DNA of 64,000 bases from Streptomyces celluloflavus (GCA_000720995.1 JOEL01000026.1:17565-81564); one strand, 5' to 3'. Positions 31,766-41,064 are shown, numbered from the stretch's first letter. The notes: generated by a model not told the origin, from the sequence alone. Translations and numbers: made by a program.

Positions 31766-32998
31766 ATGGAGAGCTTCCCCAAGATCATCTCGGTGGACGA
31801 CCACACGGTGGAGCCACCTCACGTCTGGCGGGACCGGCTCCCGTCGAAGTACCACGACATCGGTCCGCGGATCGTCCGGGCGCCGCTGACGGACATGACG
31901 TTCGTGGGCGGAAAATTCGCCCCGAAGATGGGCGTTGTGGGTGATGACGGGCCGTTGGCCGACTGGTGGGTCTACGAGGATCTGCACCGGCCGCTCACCC
32001 GCCTCGACACCGCCGTCGGCTACTCCCGCGACGAGGTCAGGCTCGAAGGCATCACCTATGAGCAGATGCGCCCCGGTTCGTACAGCGTCCCGGAGCGGCT
32101 GGCCGACATGGACGTCAACCACGTCCAGTCCGCGCTCTGCTTCCCGACCTTCCCGCGGTTCTGCGGCCAGACCTTCACCGAGGCCAAGGACCGCGAACTG
32201 GGGCTGCTGGGGGTGCGCGCGTACAACGACTGGATGGTGGAGGAGTGGTGCGGGCCGCAGGCGGGCGGCCGGCTGATCCCGCTCACCCTCGTCCCGCTGT
32301 GGGACGCCGAACTGGCCGCCGCGGAGGTGCGGCGCAACGCGGCCCGCGGCGTCCGGGCGGTCTGCTTCAGCGAGATCCCGCCGCACCTGGGGCTGCCCAG
32401 CATCCACACCGACGACTGGGACCCGTTCCTGCGCGCCTGCGACGAGACCGGCACCGTCATCGCCATGCACATCGGCTCGTCCAGCAGGATGCCGTCCACC
32501 TCCGCCGACGCACCGCCCGCCGTCGGCTCCACGATCACCTTCGCCAACTGCTGCTTCTCGATGGTCGACTGGCTGATGAGCGGCAAGTTCGACCGCTTCC
32601 CGAACCTGAAGATCATGTACGCCGAGGGGCAGATCGGCTGGATCCCGTACATCCTGGAGCGCGCGGACGTGGTCTGGTCGGAGAACCGCGGCTGGGGCGG
32701 CGTCGCCGACAAGGTGCTCCGCCCGCCCTCCGAACTCTTCGCCGACCACGTCTACGGCTGCTTCTTCGACGACGCCTTCGGCCTGCAGAACCTGGACGCG
32801 ATCGGCGCCGGCAACGTCCTCTACGAGACCGACTACCCCCACTCCGACTCCACCTGGCCCGCCTCGCGGCAGGTCGGCGAAGCCCAGATGGGCCACCTGG
32901 CGGCGGATGTCGTCGAGCGGATCGTCCGGGGCAACGCGATCGAACTGCTGGGGCTGACCGGGGAGGGGCTCTGGGCGGGGGCGGCGGCCGGGGGCTGA
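31766..32998 (+). CDS. Amidohydrolase-family (ACMSD-like) metal-dependent hydrolase
   Basis: 410 aa from ATG 31766. TIM-barrel amidohydrolase-2 features: SVDDHTVEPPHVWRDRLP near the N-terminus (the D-x-H-x-x-EP variant of the first metal motif), VIAMHIGSSSRMP (second His), IMYAEGQIGWIPYILERAD, and VLYETDYPHSDSTWP with the catalytic Asp. This subfamily is widespread in actinobacterial steroid and aromatic degradation clusters and includes decarboxylases and C-C hydrolases; the reaction is unassigned. The perfect operator 22 bp upstream places it in the acyl-CoA regulon although afsR lies between it and the other members. Confidence 0.88.
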   Translation: MESFPKIISVDDHTVEPPHVWRDRLPSKYHDIGPRIVRAPLTDMTFVGGKFAPKMGVVGDDGPLADWWVYEDLHRPLTRLDTAVGYSRDEVRLEGITYEQMRPGSYSVPERLADMDVNHVQSALCFPTFPRFCGQTFTEAKDRELGLLGVRAYNDWMVEEWCGPQAGGRLIPLTLVPLWDAELAAAEVRRNAARGVRAVCFSEIPPHLGLPSIHTDDWDPFLRACDETGTVIAMHIGSSSRMPSTSADAPPAVGSTITFANCCFSMVDWLMSGKFDRFPNLKIMYAEGQIGWIPYILERADVVWSENRGWGGVADKVLRPPSELFADHVYGCFFDDAFGLQNLDAIGAGNVLYETDYPHSDSTWPASRQVGEAQMGHLAADVVERIVRGNAIELLGLTGEGLWAGAAAGG

Positions 32999-33152
32999 GC
33001 GCGCCGGCGCCGAGGGACGCGCGGGCGGGCGGCGACCGTACGGCGGTGCCGGCGCCCGCCCGCGCCGCCGGACCGCCGGGCACCGGGGACCCGGGAAGCC
33101 CGCGAAAAGAAAGAGGGTGACGGGAGGCGCGCGCAGGCGGGATCATAGGGGC

Positions 33153-33581
33153 ATGTCCGGGCCCCATGTCATCCGCGGTTCGGTCGTCCTTCCGGAGGCC
33201 GAGCTCGGCTGGCGGTTCTCGCGCTCCTCCGGTCCGGGCGGCCAGCACGTCAACACCAGCGACAGCCAGGTGGAGCTGCGCTTCGACCTCGCCGCCACCC
33301 AGGCGCTGCCCGAGGTGTGGAAGGAGCGCGCCCTGGAGCGGCTGGCCGGGCGGCTGGTCGACGGTGTGCTGACCGTACGGGCCTCCGACCACCGCTCCCA
33401 GTGGCGCAACCGCGAGACCGCCGCCGTCCGGCTGGCCGGGCTGCTCGCCGAGGCCACCGCACCGCCGCCCAAAGCGCGCCGCAAGTCCCGGATACCGCGC
33501 GGTATCAACGAGCGGCGGCTGCGCGAGAAGAAGCAGCGCGGCGACACCAAGCGCGGACGCTCCGGCCGCGGCTGGGACTGA
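33153..33581 (+). CDS. arfB: Peptidyl-tRNA hydrolase / ribosome rescue factor ArfB
   Basis: 142 aa. The class I release-factor-like catalytic domain holds the GGQ motif in SSGPGGQHVNTSDSQVELRFDL (residues 29-31). The C-terminus is the basic tail that enters the empty mRNA channel (KARRKSRIPRGINERRLREKKQRGDTKRGRSGRGW). It rescues stalled ribosomes by hydrolysing peptidyl-tRNA. ATG 33153 follows AGGGG. Downstream GC-rich inverted sequence around 33585-33622 may terminate it. Confidence 0.95.
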   Translation: MSGPHVIRGSVVLPEAELGWRFSRSSGPGGQHVNTSDSQVELRFDLAATQALPEVWKERALERLAGRLVDGVLTVRASDHRSQWRNRETAAVRLAGLLAEATAPPPKARRKSRIPRGINERRLREKKQRGDTKRGRSGRGWD

Positions 33582-33691
33582 GCCGGGCCGCCGCCGGGGC
33601 ACCACCGGCGACGGCGGCGCCCTCCGGGCACTGCCGGTCGCGGCCGGGCCCGGCGGCTCCCCCGTCGCCGCCGGGCCCGACCGTGCAACGC

Positions 33692-34297
33692 TCAGCCCAA
33701 CTGCCGGTATTTCCCGCGGAAGTACGTCAGCGGGCCGCCGTCGTCGCCCGGGGCCGAGGCGGTCAGCACCCGGCCGATGACGAGGGTGTGATCGCCGGCC
33801 ACCACCCGCTGCTCGGTCCGGCACTCCAGGACCGCCAGCGCGCCGCCGATCAGCGGGGCGCCGGCCGCTTCTCCCCGTACATGAGGAATGTCCGCGAAGA
33901 GGAGTCGGTCGCTGATGCGGCCCTTCATGGCGAATCGCCCGGCAACGTGACGCTGGTTCTCCGACAGCACCGAAACGGCCCAGAGCGGCTGATGCGCCAG
34001 GAGGTCGTCCATCCGCGAGTCGTTGCGAACGCTCACCATCACCAGCGGCGGATCCAGCGAGACGGAGACGAACGCCGTGGCGGTCATGCCGACGTCCTCG
34101 CCGCGCGGTCCGTCGTCCGGATCGTGGGCGGTGATCAGCACCACACCGGCGGCGAGGCGGGACAGGGCGGCGCGGAACTCGTCGTCACTCACCCCCACAG
34201 GATGCGGGATTGCCGCGCCGCCCGGCGTGGGCGCGAGGCGGACGACGGGCGCGGCGGAGCCGGCGGCCGGGATGGTGGCAGGGTTTTTCGTGAACAC
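33692..34297 (-). CDS. Flavin reductase-like FMN-binding protein
   Basis: Up to 201 aa from GTG 34297. The conserved domain begins SDDEFRAALSRLAAGVVLITAHD, then GMTATAFVSVSLDPPLVMVSVRNDSRM, FAMKGRISDRLL, and AVLECRTEQRVVAGDHTLVIGRV: the flavin reductase family that supplies reduced flavin to monooxygenases. The first 35 residues are Ala/Pro-rich and an internal GTG at 34192 is an equally good start. Convergent with arfB. The partner monooxygenase is not in the window. Confidence 0.88.
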   Translation of the reverse strand: MFTKNPATIPAAGSAAPVVRLAPTPGGAAIPHPVGVSDDEFRAALSRLAAGVVLITAHDPDDGPRGEDVGMTATAFVSVSLDPPLVMVSVRNDSRMDDLLAHQPLWAVSVLSENQRHVAGRFAMKGRISDRLLFADIPHVRGEAAGAPLIGGALAVLECRTEQRVVAGDHTLVIGRVLTASAPGDDGGPLTYFRGKYRQLG

Positions 34298-34597
34298 GCC
34301 AGGAACGCTAACGCCGTCCGGCCCCGGCTCGCATCGGGCCTTGGGACCACCCGTGCCCTAGGTCTGACGGCGGAGACGGCGCGGGCCCCGGATTTGCGTT
34401 CAGGAAGTGGAGAAACGCGCCCGCCGAGGCCCCCTCGGGGAGCGTCAACAGGCCCTCACTGTCTGTGACTTGAGTCACAGCGTGCAGTTATTGTTGACCC
34501 TGTGTACCGAGTGGGCAGCTCGCTGTGATTCAGTGAGCGTGGAATCGGACGACAAAGAATCCTGGAGTTGCTGTCGAGGTCTCAGGGGGAGCGAACG
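34298..34597. other. Intergenic upstream of cdgB
   Basis: 300 bp holding the BldD-like palindrome (34463-34480) and a TTGACC element shortly after it (about 34494-34499), probably the cdgB promoter. No small gene seen. Confidence 0.4.
34463..34480. promoter_or_regulatory. BldD-like palindrome in the cdgB promoter
   Basis: A perfect 8-bp-arm inverted repeat, CTGTGACT-TG-AGTCACAG. It fits the GTGAC-n-GTCAC type half-sites of BldD, the c-di-GMP-dependent developmental repressor known to target cdgB. Confidence 0.65.
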
Positions 34598-36274
34598 ATG
34601 GAGACCGAGTCGGAGCCATACGTCCGCCTTGCGGCCCTGCGGCAGTTGCACCAGGCGGTCGCCGAGCTGGCCACCGCACGTAGCCTCGCGGACACCTTGC
34701 AGACGGTCGCCGACGGCGTACTCCGCGGGCTCGGCTTCGAGCTGGCCGCCGTCAATCTGGTCCGCCCGGACGGCGATCTCGTCGTCGCCGCCGTGGCCGG
34801 CAGCCCGGCCGCCGAGGCGCTGATGGCCGGGCGGGTCGGCTCCCGGACGTCCTGGGACCGCAGACTGGCCATGGGGGAGCGGTGGGGCGATCTGTGCTTC
34901 ATCCCGCACACCGAGGGCTGGATGCTGGATGACGACGATGTCCCGCAGTGGCACACCGACGGGCCCGCGCCCCGGTTCCCCGACGAGTGGCACGCCAGGG
35001 ACCGCCTTTTCGCGCCCCTGTACGTGGCGCCCAACGGCGGCGGCGAACTGCTCGGGGTGATCTCCGTCGACCGGCCGCGCAACGGCCGGCGCCCCGGCGC
35101 CTGGGGCCGGGAAGCCCTCCAGATGTACGCCTTCCAGGCCGCCATCGCGATCAGCAACGCCCGGTTGCGGGCCAATATGCAGCGCGCGCTGGTCCGGCTG
35201 GAGCGCGAGCAGCAGGCCCTGCGCGCCAGCGAGGAGAGCTTCCGGCAGGCGTTCGAGTACGCGCCGAGCGGGATGGCGGTCGCCGAGATGGGCGGTGACG
35301 ACCACGGCCGGCTCGTGCGCACCAACGACGCGCTCTGCCGGCTGCTGGGCCGCCCGGCCGCCGCGCTGCGCCGCTCCTCCTTCTCCGACATCGTCCACCC
35401 CGAGGACATCGGCACCCTGCTGCGCACCTCCGCCGAGGGCGGCCGGGCCGAGCTGCGGCTGGCCCGCCGGGACGGCACCTACGTCTGGGTCTCGCTGCGC
35501 AACTCCGTCGTCGCCGACACCACCGACGGGCCCCGGTTCCTGCTCACCCACGTCGAGGACATCGAGGAGCGCAAGCGGCACGAGCTTCAGCTCGCGCACC
35601 GCGCCAGCCACGACTCGCTGACCGGCCTGCCCAACAGCGCCGAGCTGCGGGCCCGGCTCGGCGCCCGGCTGTGCGTCAGCCCGCCGACCCCGCTTGCGGA
35701 GGCGTTCGCCGCCTCGGCCGCGGCCTGCGCCGACCCGAGCGACCCGCGCAGCTTCCGGCCGGGCGGCCCCGAACCGTTCGACGGGCTCGAAGGCTTCGAG
35801 GGCACCAGCCCGGTCCCGTACGACCACCACGTCCATCTCGTGGCGCCGGCCGAGGGCCCCGCGGACGACGGGGCCAAGGGGCTCGCGGTCCTCTTCTGCG
35901 ATCTCGACGGCTTCAAGTCCATCAACGACCGCTTCGGACACCACACCGGCGACGCGGTGCTGATCGAGGTCGCCCGCAGGCTGACCAGCGGCGTCCGGGA
36001 CGGCGATACGGTCGCCCGGCTCGGCGGCGACGAGTTCGTGGTGCTCGCCGACGGCCTCGGTACGGCCGACGCCGAGGACCTCGCGGTCCGGCTGCGGAGC
36101 GCCATCATGCCGCCGATCCGGGTGGACGGCCGGGCGGTCAGGGTGGGCGCCAGCTTCGGCATCGGCTGGGCGAGCTGCGGGATGACCGCCGAGGAGGTGC
36201 TGGCCTCGGCCGACCAGCGGATGTACGTCGAGAAGCGCTCCCGGTCGAAGGGGAACCGGCGGGCGGCGGGCTGA
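34598..36274 (+). CDS. cdgB: Diguanylate cyclase CdgB (GAF-PAS-GGDEF)
   Basis: 558 aa. GAF domain at about 15-190 (LHQAVAELATARSLADTLQTVADGV ... DRLFAPLYVAPNGGGELLGVISVDRP). Coiled linker LRANMQRALVRLEREQQALRASEESFR. PAS/PAC at ~205-325 (FEYAPSGMAVAEMGGDDHGRLVRTND ... HVEDIEERKR). GGDEF domain begins ASHDSLTGLPN and contains FCDLDGFKSINDRFGHHTGDAVL, the inhibitory RxxD (RDGD) five residues before the intact GGDEF. A ~60-residue Pro/Ala-rich insertion separates the first two GGDEF motifs. It makes c-di-GMP controlling development. ATG 34598 follows GGGGGAG by 7 nt. The CBM-sugar kinase-nagA neighbourhood matches that of cdgB in S. coelicolor. Confidence 0.93.
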   Translation: METESEPYVRLAALRQLHQAVAELATARSLADTLQTVADGVLRGLGFELAAVNLVRPDGDLVVAAVAGSPAAEALMAGRVGSRTSWDRRLAMGERWGDLCFIPHTEGWMLDDDDVPQWHTDGPAPRFPDEWHARDRLFAPLYVAPNGGGELLGVISVDRPRNGRRPGAWGREALQMYAFQAAIAISNARLRANMQRALVRLEREQQALRASEESFRQAFEYAPSGMAVAEMGGDDHGRLVRTNDALCRLLGRPAAALRRSSFSDIVHPEDIGTLLRTSAEGGRAELRLARRDGTYVWVSLRNSVVADTTDGPRFLLTHVEDIEERKRHELQLAHRASHDSLTGLPNSAELRARLGARLCVSPPTPLAEAFAASAAACADPSDPRSFRPGGPEPFDGLEGFEGTSPVPYDHHVHLVAPAEGPADDGAKGLAVLFCDLDGFKSINDRFGHHTGDAVLIEVARRLTSGVRDGDTVARLGGDEFVVLADGLGTADAEDLAVRLRSAIMPPIRVDGRAVRVGASFGIGWASCGMTAEEVLASADQRMYVEKRSRSKGNRRAAG

Positions 36275-36606
36275 CCGGCGGGGGTGCGCGGCCAGGGGCC
36301 CGGGTGCGCCGCCGTGGACCGGAGCGCGGCGGTGCGGGCGGCCGTCGTACGATGCCTCACCCCGCGCATCCGCCGCACGCGCCGCAATCCGTACCGGCCT
36401 ACCAGCCGTTCACCGATCTGTAGCGATCTTGTGGCCGCTGCGGCGCGCCGTCCGAAAAGCCGAAAGAGGTAGGCTGCGCCGATGCGGCGCGGCGCCGCCG
36501 GGAGTCCGGATAAGACAGTTCGCGCGGATATGTGCGAACGCGCGGATACCCGCGCACACATACAGGCGCGCACAGACGCGTACAGACCGTTGGGGAGTGA
36601 CACGGA
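36275..36606. other. Intergenic with a candidate promoter for the CBM protein
   Basis: 332 bp without a gene. A TAGGCT hexamer at 36470-36475 is a plausible -10. If used, it leaves a ~125-nt leader rich in GCGCGG/CCGCGC segments that can fold. Confidence 0.35.
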
Positions 36607-37584
36607 ATGACGGCCGGTAAAAACGGCGCGGACACGCCGGAGAACGACGACCCGTTCGCCTACCTCTACCGCCAGGAGGGCGGCGAGGGCGGCACGGCGG
36701 GCTCGGCGGGCGAGGGTGCGCCGACGCGGCAGCCGGGTGTCCCGCGGACCTCTTACAACAACGTGCGCGCGGTCGGCGAGCGGCAGTACGGCGCCCCGCA
36801 GCAGCAGGCCCCGCAGCAGGGCTACGGGCAGCAGCCGGGCTATGGCCAGCAGCCGGGTTACGGGCAGCAGCCCGGTTACGGCCAGCAGAACGCCCACTAC
36901 GCCGCGCCGGAGACGCTGCCCGGCGGCGACCGCACCCGTCCCGCCCCGGGGCAGGGCCACGGTGACCGGCAGTCGCCCCGCCGTCGCAACGGCCTGCTGA
37001 TCGCCGCCGTCGCGGTGGTCGCGGTGGTCTGCGTGGGCATCGGCGTCGCGATGGTCACCAACAACAAGGACGACACCGAGAAGGACGCCCAGAGCACGCC
37101 GGGTCCGACGGCCGCCGAATCGGTCAAGGAGAGCGAGACGCCGTCCCCGTCCGCCAAGCCCACCCCCGGAGAGCTGCCCAAGCTCGACGCGGGCAGCATG
37201 CGGCTGGACGGCGGCGCGAGCTCGGCGAAGGACGTCCCGGGCGCGCGGTCGGCGAGCGGTTCGTACATAGCCGGCATGAACACGCCCGGCGCGTCGGCCA
37301 CGTGGACGCTCAACCTCGAAAAGGCCGGCCAGTACAAGTTCTGGGTCGGCTACGGCGTGCCCGGCAAGGACGCGAACCTCACGATAGGCGTGAACGGCAA
37401 GGCGGAGAGCCGGCCGATCAGCCTGAAGAACTTCGCCGGCGCGAGCGAGGGCGCCTGGGACAAGTGGACCTATTCCTGGTCCCTCGTACATCTCAACAAG
37501 GGCACGAACAACATCCGGCTGTCCTGCGAGAGCGGCAACCAGTGCGATGTGAACATCGACAAGGTCTGGCTGACGGTGCCGTGA
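36607..37584 (+). CDS. Membrane-anchored carbohydrate-binding module protein
   Basis: 325 aa. A cytoplasmic-type N-terminus with four GYGQQP(G) repeats (about 72-94) leads to a basic stop-transfer PRRRN and one transmembrane helix GLLIAAVAVVAVVCVGIGVAMV (about 128-150). A Ser/Thr/Pro linker and an extracellular ~130-residue beta-sandwich follow, with LDAGSMRLDGGASSAKDVPGARSASGSYIAGM ... WDKWTYSWSLVHLNKGTNNIRLSCESGNQCDVNIDKVWLTV, the pattern of CBM35/CBM6-like modules. Type II orientation is predicted. It probably binds wall or extracellular glycans and has no catalytic domain. ATG 36607 follows GGGGAG. Confidence 0.85.
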   Translation: MTAGKNGADTPENDDPFAYLYRQEGGEGGTAGSAGEGAPTRQPGVPRTSYNNVRAVGERQYGAPQQQAPQQGYGQQPGYGQQPGYGQQPGYGQQNAHYAAPETLPGGDRTRPAPGQGHGDRQSPRRRNGLLIAAVAVVAVVCVGIGVAMVTNNKDDTEKDAQSTPGPTAAESVKESETPSPSAKPTPGELPKLDAGSMRLDGGASSAKDVPGARSASGSYIAGMNTPGASATWTLNLEKAGQYKFWVGYGVPGKDANLTIGVNGKAESRPISLKNFAGASEGAWDKWTYSWSLVHLNKGTNNIRLSCESGNQCDVNIDKVWLTVP

Positions 37585-37656
37585 CGCCCGGCGTCCGCGG
37601 GTGACGGGCGGCGGGTGCTCCCCGGCGTCCGCGCCGTGCGGGCCCCGCCCGTTTCC

Positions 37657-38586
37657 TCAGGCCGCCGTCGGACGGTCCGTCACCACGACACCCGGCAGCA
37701 GCTCCGCGTAGACCGCCGGGTCGAATTCGCCCGCCGCCGGGGCCCGTACGGTCGCGGCCGACAGGGCCACCGCGCGGGACAGCCGCTCCGGCCAGGGCAG
37801 ATCCTCCACCAGGCCGGACAGCAGGCCCGCCACCGCCGAGTCGCCGGCGCCGGTCGGGTTCCCCGCGATCCGCCGCGGCGGGGCGGCCTGCCAGGCGCCG
37901 TCGGCGGTGACCAGGAGCATGCCGTCCGCGCCCAGGGAGGCGGCCACCGCATGGGCGCCGCGGCGGCGGGTGTCGCGGGCGGCGCGCAGCGGTTCGGTGC
38001 TGCCGGTGAGGGCGGCGAGTTCATCGGCGTTGGGCTTGGCGAGATCGGGGCGGGCGGCCAGGCCGCGGCGGAGCGGTTCCCCGCTGGTGTCCAGGAGGAC
38101 CGGGACGCCGGCGGTGCGCGCGGCGCGGGTGAGGCGGGCGTAGACATCGACCGGGACGCCCGGCGGCAGACTGCCGCACAGGGCCACCGCACGCGCGTCG
38201 CCCAGCAGTTCGCGGTAGGTGCCGAGGAAGGTGTGCCATTCGGCGGGGGAGACGGTCGGACCCGGTTCGTTGAGCTGGGTGGTGTCGCCGGTGGACTCGT
38301 CGACGACGGCGACGGTGCGGCGGGTCGCGCCGCCGACCGGCACCAGGGCGTCGGCGACGTCGGTCTCCTGGGTGAGCAGGGCGCGCAGCGCCGCGCCGGT
38401 GCCGCCGCCCGCGAACCCGGTGGCGACGGCGCGGTGGCCGAGCGAGGCCAGCACCCGGGCGACGTTCAGCCCCTTGCCGCCGGGGCGTTCGGCGACGTCG
38501 GTGACCCGGTGGGTGCGGTGCGGGTGGAGCCGGGGCACGCGGTAGGTGATGTCCAGGGCGGCGTTCAGCGTGACCGTGAGGATCAT
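37657..38586 (-). CDS. PfkB-family sugar kinase (1-phosphofructokinase/tagatose-6-P kinase-like)
   Basis: A 309-aa ribokinase-fold enzyme. It starts MILTVTLNAALDITYRVPRL, the FruK/LacC N-terminus, with VTDVAERPGGKGLNVARVLASLG (sugar-binding PGGKG.N.A) and the anion-hole/catalytic motif NPTGAGDSAVAGLLSGL. It phosphorylates a hexose phosphate with ATP; fructose-1-P, tagatose-6-P or an amino-sugar phosphate are all possible. ATG 38586 follows GGAGGGGGA. It lies downstream of nagA but a 14-bp hairpin separates them, so it may be a separate unit of the same amino-sugar locus. Confidence 0.9.
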   Translation of the reverse strand: MILTVTLNAALDITYRVPRLHPHRTHRVTDVAERPGGKGLNVARVLASLGHRAVATGFAGGGTGAALRALLTQETDVADALVPVGGATRRTVAVVDESTGDTTQLNEPGPTVSPAEWHTFLGTYRELLGDARAVALCGSLPPGVPVDVYARLTRAARTAGVPVLLDTSGEPLRRGLAARPDLAKPNADELAALTGSTEPLRAARDTRRRGAHAVAASLGADGMLLVTADGAWQAAPPRRIAGNPTGAGDSAVAGLLSGLVEDLPWPERLSRAVALSAATVRAPAAGEFDPAVYAELLPGVVVTDRPTAA

Positions 38587-38687
38587 GGCTCCCCCTCCGG
38601 GCGGTCGTGGACCGGACGGCCGTGGGTCTGGCAACCGCGCGGTGCGGCGGCATACGGACAAGTGCGCGAGCGATCATGCCATCGCGA

Positions 38688-38721
38688 ACGGTGGTTGGCC
38701 CAGACCCGGGCCAACCACCGT
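38688..38721. terminator. Terminator after nagA
   Basis: A perfect 14-bp stem ACGGTGGTTGGCCC/GGGCCAACCACCGT with a 6-nt loop, between nagA and the sugar kinase gene. Confidence 0.85.
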
Positions 38722-38771
38722 GTGGTGCACATCCATCCGGCGGACGGCCGCCGCGCCGCCCTGTCCGGCGC

Positions 38772-39974
38772 TCAGACGCCGTCCGGGCGCACCAGCCACT
38801 CGCCCCGCCGCATGACGCCCACCAGGTCGTATGCCGCGTCCAGCACCACCAGGTCGGCGTCCTTGCCGGTCTCCAGGGAACCGGCCCGGTCGTCGATGCC
38901 CAGCAGCCGGGCCGGATTGGCGGAAAGTGCCTGTACGGCCTGGCCGACCGTCAGCTTGTCGATGGTGACGGCGCGTTTGAAGGCGCGGTCCAGGGTGAGG
39001 GTGGAGCCGGCGATCGAGCCGGCCGTCGGGCCCTCGCTGATCCGGGCGACGCCGTCCTTGACCTCGACCCGCATCGGGCCGAGCGGGTACATACCGTCGT
39101 TCATACCGGCCGCGCCCATCGCGTCCGTGATGAACGCGACGCGCCCGGCGCCCGCGTCGCGGAAGGCCATCTCCAGGATGGCGGGGTGCAGATGGGTGCC
39201 GTCGTTGATCAGCTCGACGGTGATCCGCTCGTCCTCCAGGAGGGCCGCGACCGGGCCCGGCGCGCGGTGCCCCAGGCCGGGCATCGCGTTGAAGAGGTGG
39301 GTGGCGACGGTGGCGCCCGCGTCGATGGCCTCGCGGGTGGCGTCGTAGCCGGAGTCGGTGTGGCCGATGGCGGCGATCACGCCGGCGTCGGCCAGCAGCC
39401 GTACGGACTCCAGACCGCCGGGCAGCTCCGGGGCGATCGTCATCATCGCCGCCGTACCGTGCGCCGCGTCGATGAGCTTGCGGACGTCGGCCGGGTCCGG
39501 GTCGCGCAGCAGCTCGGGCTGGTGGGCGCCGCAGCGGTGCGGGGAGATGAACGGGCCCTCGAAGTGGATACCGGCCAGTTCGCCCTGCTGGACGAGCTCG
39601 GCGAGCACCGCGGCCTGCCGGGCGAGGTCGTCCAGATCGCCGGTGACGGTGGAGGCGGCCATCGAGGTGGTGCCGTGCCGGCGGTGGGTGTCGGCGACGG
39701 TCAGGCACTCCTCGGGGTCGGCGGAGGAGAAGGAGCCGCCGCCCCCGCCGTGCACATGCATATCGACGAAGCCCGGGACGATGAGGTGGCCGGAGAGATC
39801 GACGGTCACCGCAGCGGCGTCCTGACCGCCCTGACCGCCCGAATCGCCGTGGTCGTCGGCGATGCGGGTGCCCTCGATCGCGATCCGGCCGTTCTCGACG
39901 ACACCGGACGGACGGGCGATCCGGGCGCCGGTCAGGAGGGTGCGCCGCTGGTCCGCGGATTGTTGCTGTGCCAT
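38772..39974 (-). CDS. nagA: N-acetylglucosamine-6-phosphate deacetylase
   Basis: 400 aa. Amidohydrolase with GFVDMHVHGGGGGSFSSADPEE (metal HxHG), GIHFEGPFISPHRCGAHQPELL, IAAIGHTDSGYDATREAIDAGATVATHLFNAMPGLGHRAPG and FITDAMGAAGM (catalytic Asp), all NagA hallmarks. It converts GlcNAc-6-P to GlcN-6-P and acetate in the cytosol. ATG 39974 overlaps the stop of the kinase gene by one base (TGATG), so nagK-nagA is one translationally coupled operon, read leftward and preceded by a DasR-type dre site. Confidence 0.95.
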   Translation of the reverse strand: MAQQQSADQRRTLLTGARIARPSGVVENGRIAIEGTRIADDHGDSGGQGGQDAAAVTVDLSGHLIVPGFVDMHVHGGGGGSFSSADPEECLTVADTHRRHGTTSMAASTVTGDLDDLARQAAVLAELVQQGELAGIHFEGPFISPHRCGAHQPELLRDPDPADVRKLIDAAHGTAAMMTIAPELPGGLESVRLLADAGVIAAIGHTDSGYDATREAIDAGATVATHLFNAMPGLGHRAPGPVAALLEDERITVELINDGTHLHPAILEMAFRDAGAGRVAFITDAMGAAGMNDGMYPLGPMRVEVKDGVARISEGPTAGSIAGSTLTLDRAFKRAVTIDKLTVGQAVQALSANPARLLGIDDRAGSLETGKDADLVVLDAAYDLVGVMRRGEWLVRPDGV

Positions 39975-40906
39975 CAGGCGGTTACCTCCGTGGAGAGTAG
40001 ATCCCAGGCGAGCAGTCCTGCGCCCAGGCATCCGGCGGCATCCCCGAGGGCGGCCGGAACGATCGAGGGGAGCCGCTGGAACGTCACGCGCCGGCGGACC
40101 GCCTCCCGCAGCGGTATGAACAGCGTGTCGCCCGCCTCGGCGAGGCCGCCGCCGATGATCATCGTCTGCGGGTCGAGCAGGGTGAGCCCGGTGACCAGCC
40201 CGTCGGCCAGGGCGTCCACCGCGGTCTGCCAGACGGCCAGGGCCCGTTCGTCGCCGGACGCCACGGCCTTGGCGGCGTCCGCGGCGCCGGCCTGCGGATC
40301 GCCGCAGGCCGCGGCCCATTCGCGGCCGACCGCCGCGGCCGAGGCCAGCGTCTCCAGACAGCCGCGCTGGCCGCAGGCGCAGGCGCGCCCGCCGGGCCGT
40401 ACGACGATGTGGCCGATCTCGCCCGCGCTGCCGTGGGCGCCGGCCTCGATCCGGCCCGTGATGCCGATGGCGCCCGCGATACCGGTGCCCAGCGGAACGA
40501 AGAGGAAGCGGTCGGCATCCTTGCCGGCACCTATCCGGCCCTCGGCCAGCCCGCCGGTGCGTACGTCGTGGCCGAGGGCGACCGGGACACCGCCCAGCCG
40601 TTCGGAGAGCAGCGCCCGCATCGGGATGTCCCGCCAGCCGATGTTGGAGGCGTAGACGGCGATGCCGGCGCCTTCGTCGACGATGCCGGGGACCGCGACC
40701 CCGGCCGCCAGCGCGGTACTGCCGAACCGTTCCTGCCCGATGGCGCTCAGCTCGGCGGCGAAGCCGAGTACGGTCTCGACGACCGCGTCGGGGCCGCGCT
40801 CCCGGCCGGTCGGGCGCCGTGCCTCGTACAGCAGCGTGCCGTCCGGCCCGGCGAGGGCGGCCTTCATCCCGGTGCCGCCCACATCAAGGGCGATGACGTG
40901 TTTCAC
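39974..40906 (-). CDS. nagK: ROK-family N-acetylglucosamine kinase
   Basis: 310 aa. ATP-binding loop MKHVIALDVGGTGMKAAL, ROK signature and zinc site GEIGHIVVRPGGRACACGQRGCLETLAS (C-x-C-x4-C-x-x-C-type), with the catalytic Asp in the GHDVRTGGLAEGRIGAG/NIGWRD region. It phosphorylates intracellular GlcNAc to GlcNAc-6-P for the overlapping nagA. The dre site at 40934-40949, immediately upstream, implies DasR repression relieved by amino-sugar phosphates. Confidence 0.92.
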   Translation of the reverse strand: MKHVIALDVGGTGMKAALAGPDGTLLYEARRPTGRERGPDAVVETVLGFAAELSAIGQERFGSTALAAGVAVPGIVDEGAGIAVYASNIGWRDIPMRALLSERLGGVPVALGHDVRTGGLAEGRIGAGKDADRFLFVPLGTGIAGAIGITGRIEAGAHGSAGEIGHIVVRPGGRACACGQRGCLETLASAAAVGREWAAACGDPQAGAADAAKAVASGDERALAVWQTAVDALADGLVTGLTLLDPQTMIIGGGLAEAGDTLFIPLREAVRRRVTFQRLPSIVPAALGDAAGCLGAGLLAWDLLSTEVTA

Positions 40907-40933
40907 GGGAACAGTTTCGCGCGATCTGCCATA

Positions 40934-40949
40934 AAAGGTCTAGTCCACT
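40934..40949. promoter_or_regulatory. DasR dre site upstream of nagK-nagA
   Basis: Minus strand AGTGGACTAGACCTTT resembles the dre consensus ACTGGTCTAGACCANT, with the central CTAGACC intact. It lies 28 bp from the nagK ATG. Confidence 0.7.
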
Positions 40950-41064
40950 CGCGGTGTGGTTCGTCTTTCCGGCCGGGATTTTCGTCACTGTTCCTCCTTC
41001 TGGCGTCCCGTAGCGCACCCCGCTGACCTGCGCAGATGTGGGGTGATATCGAACTGAAACGGTG

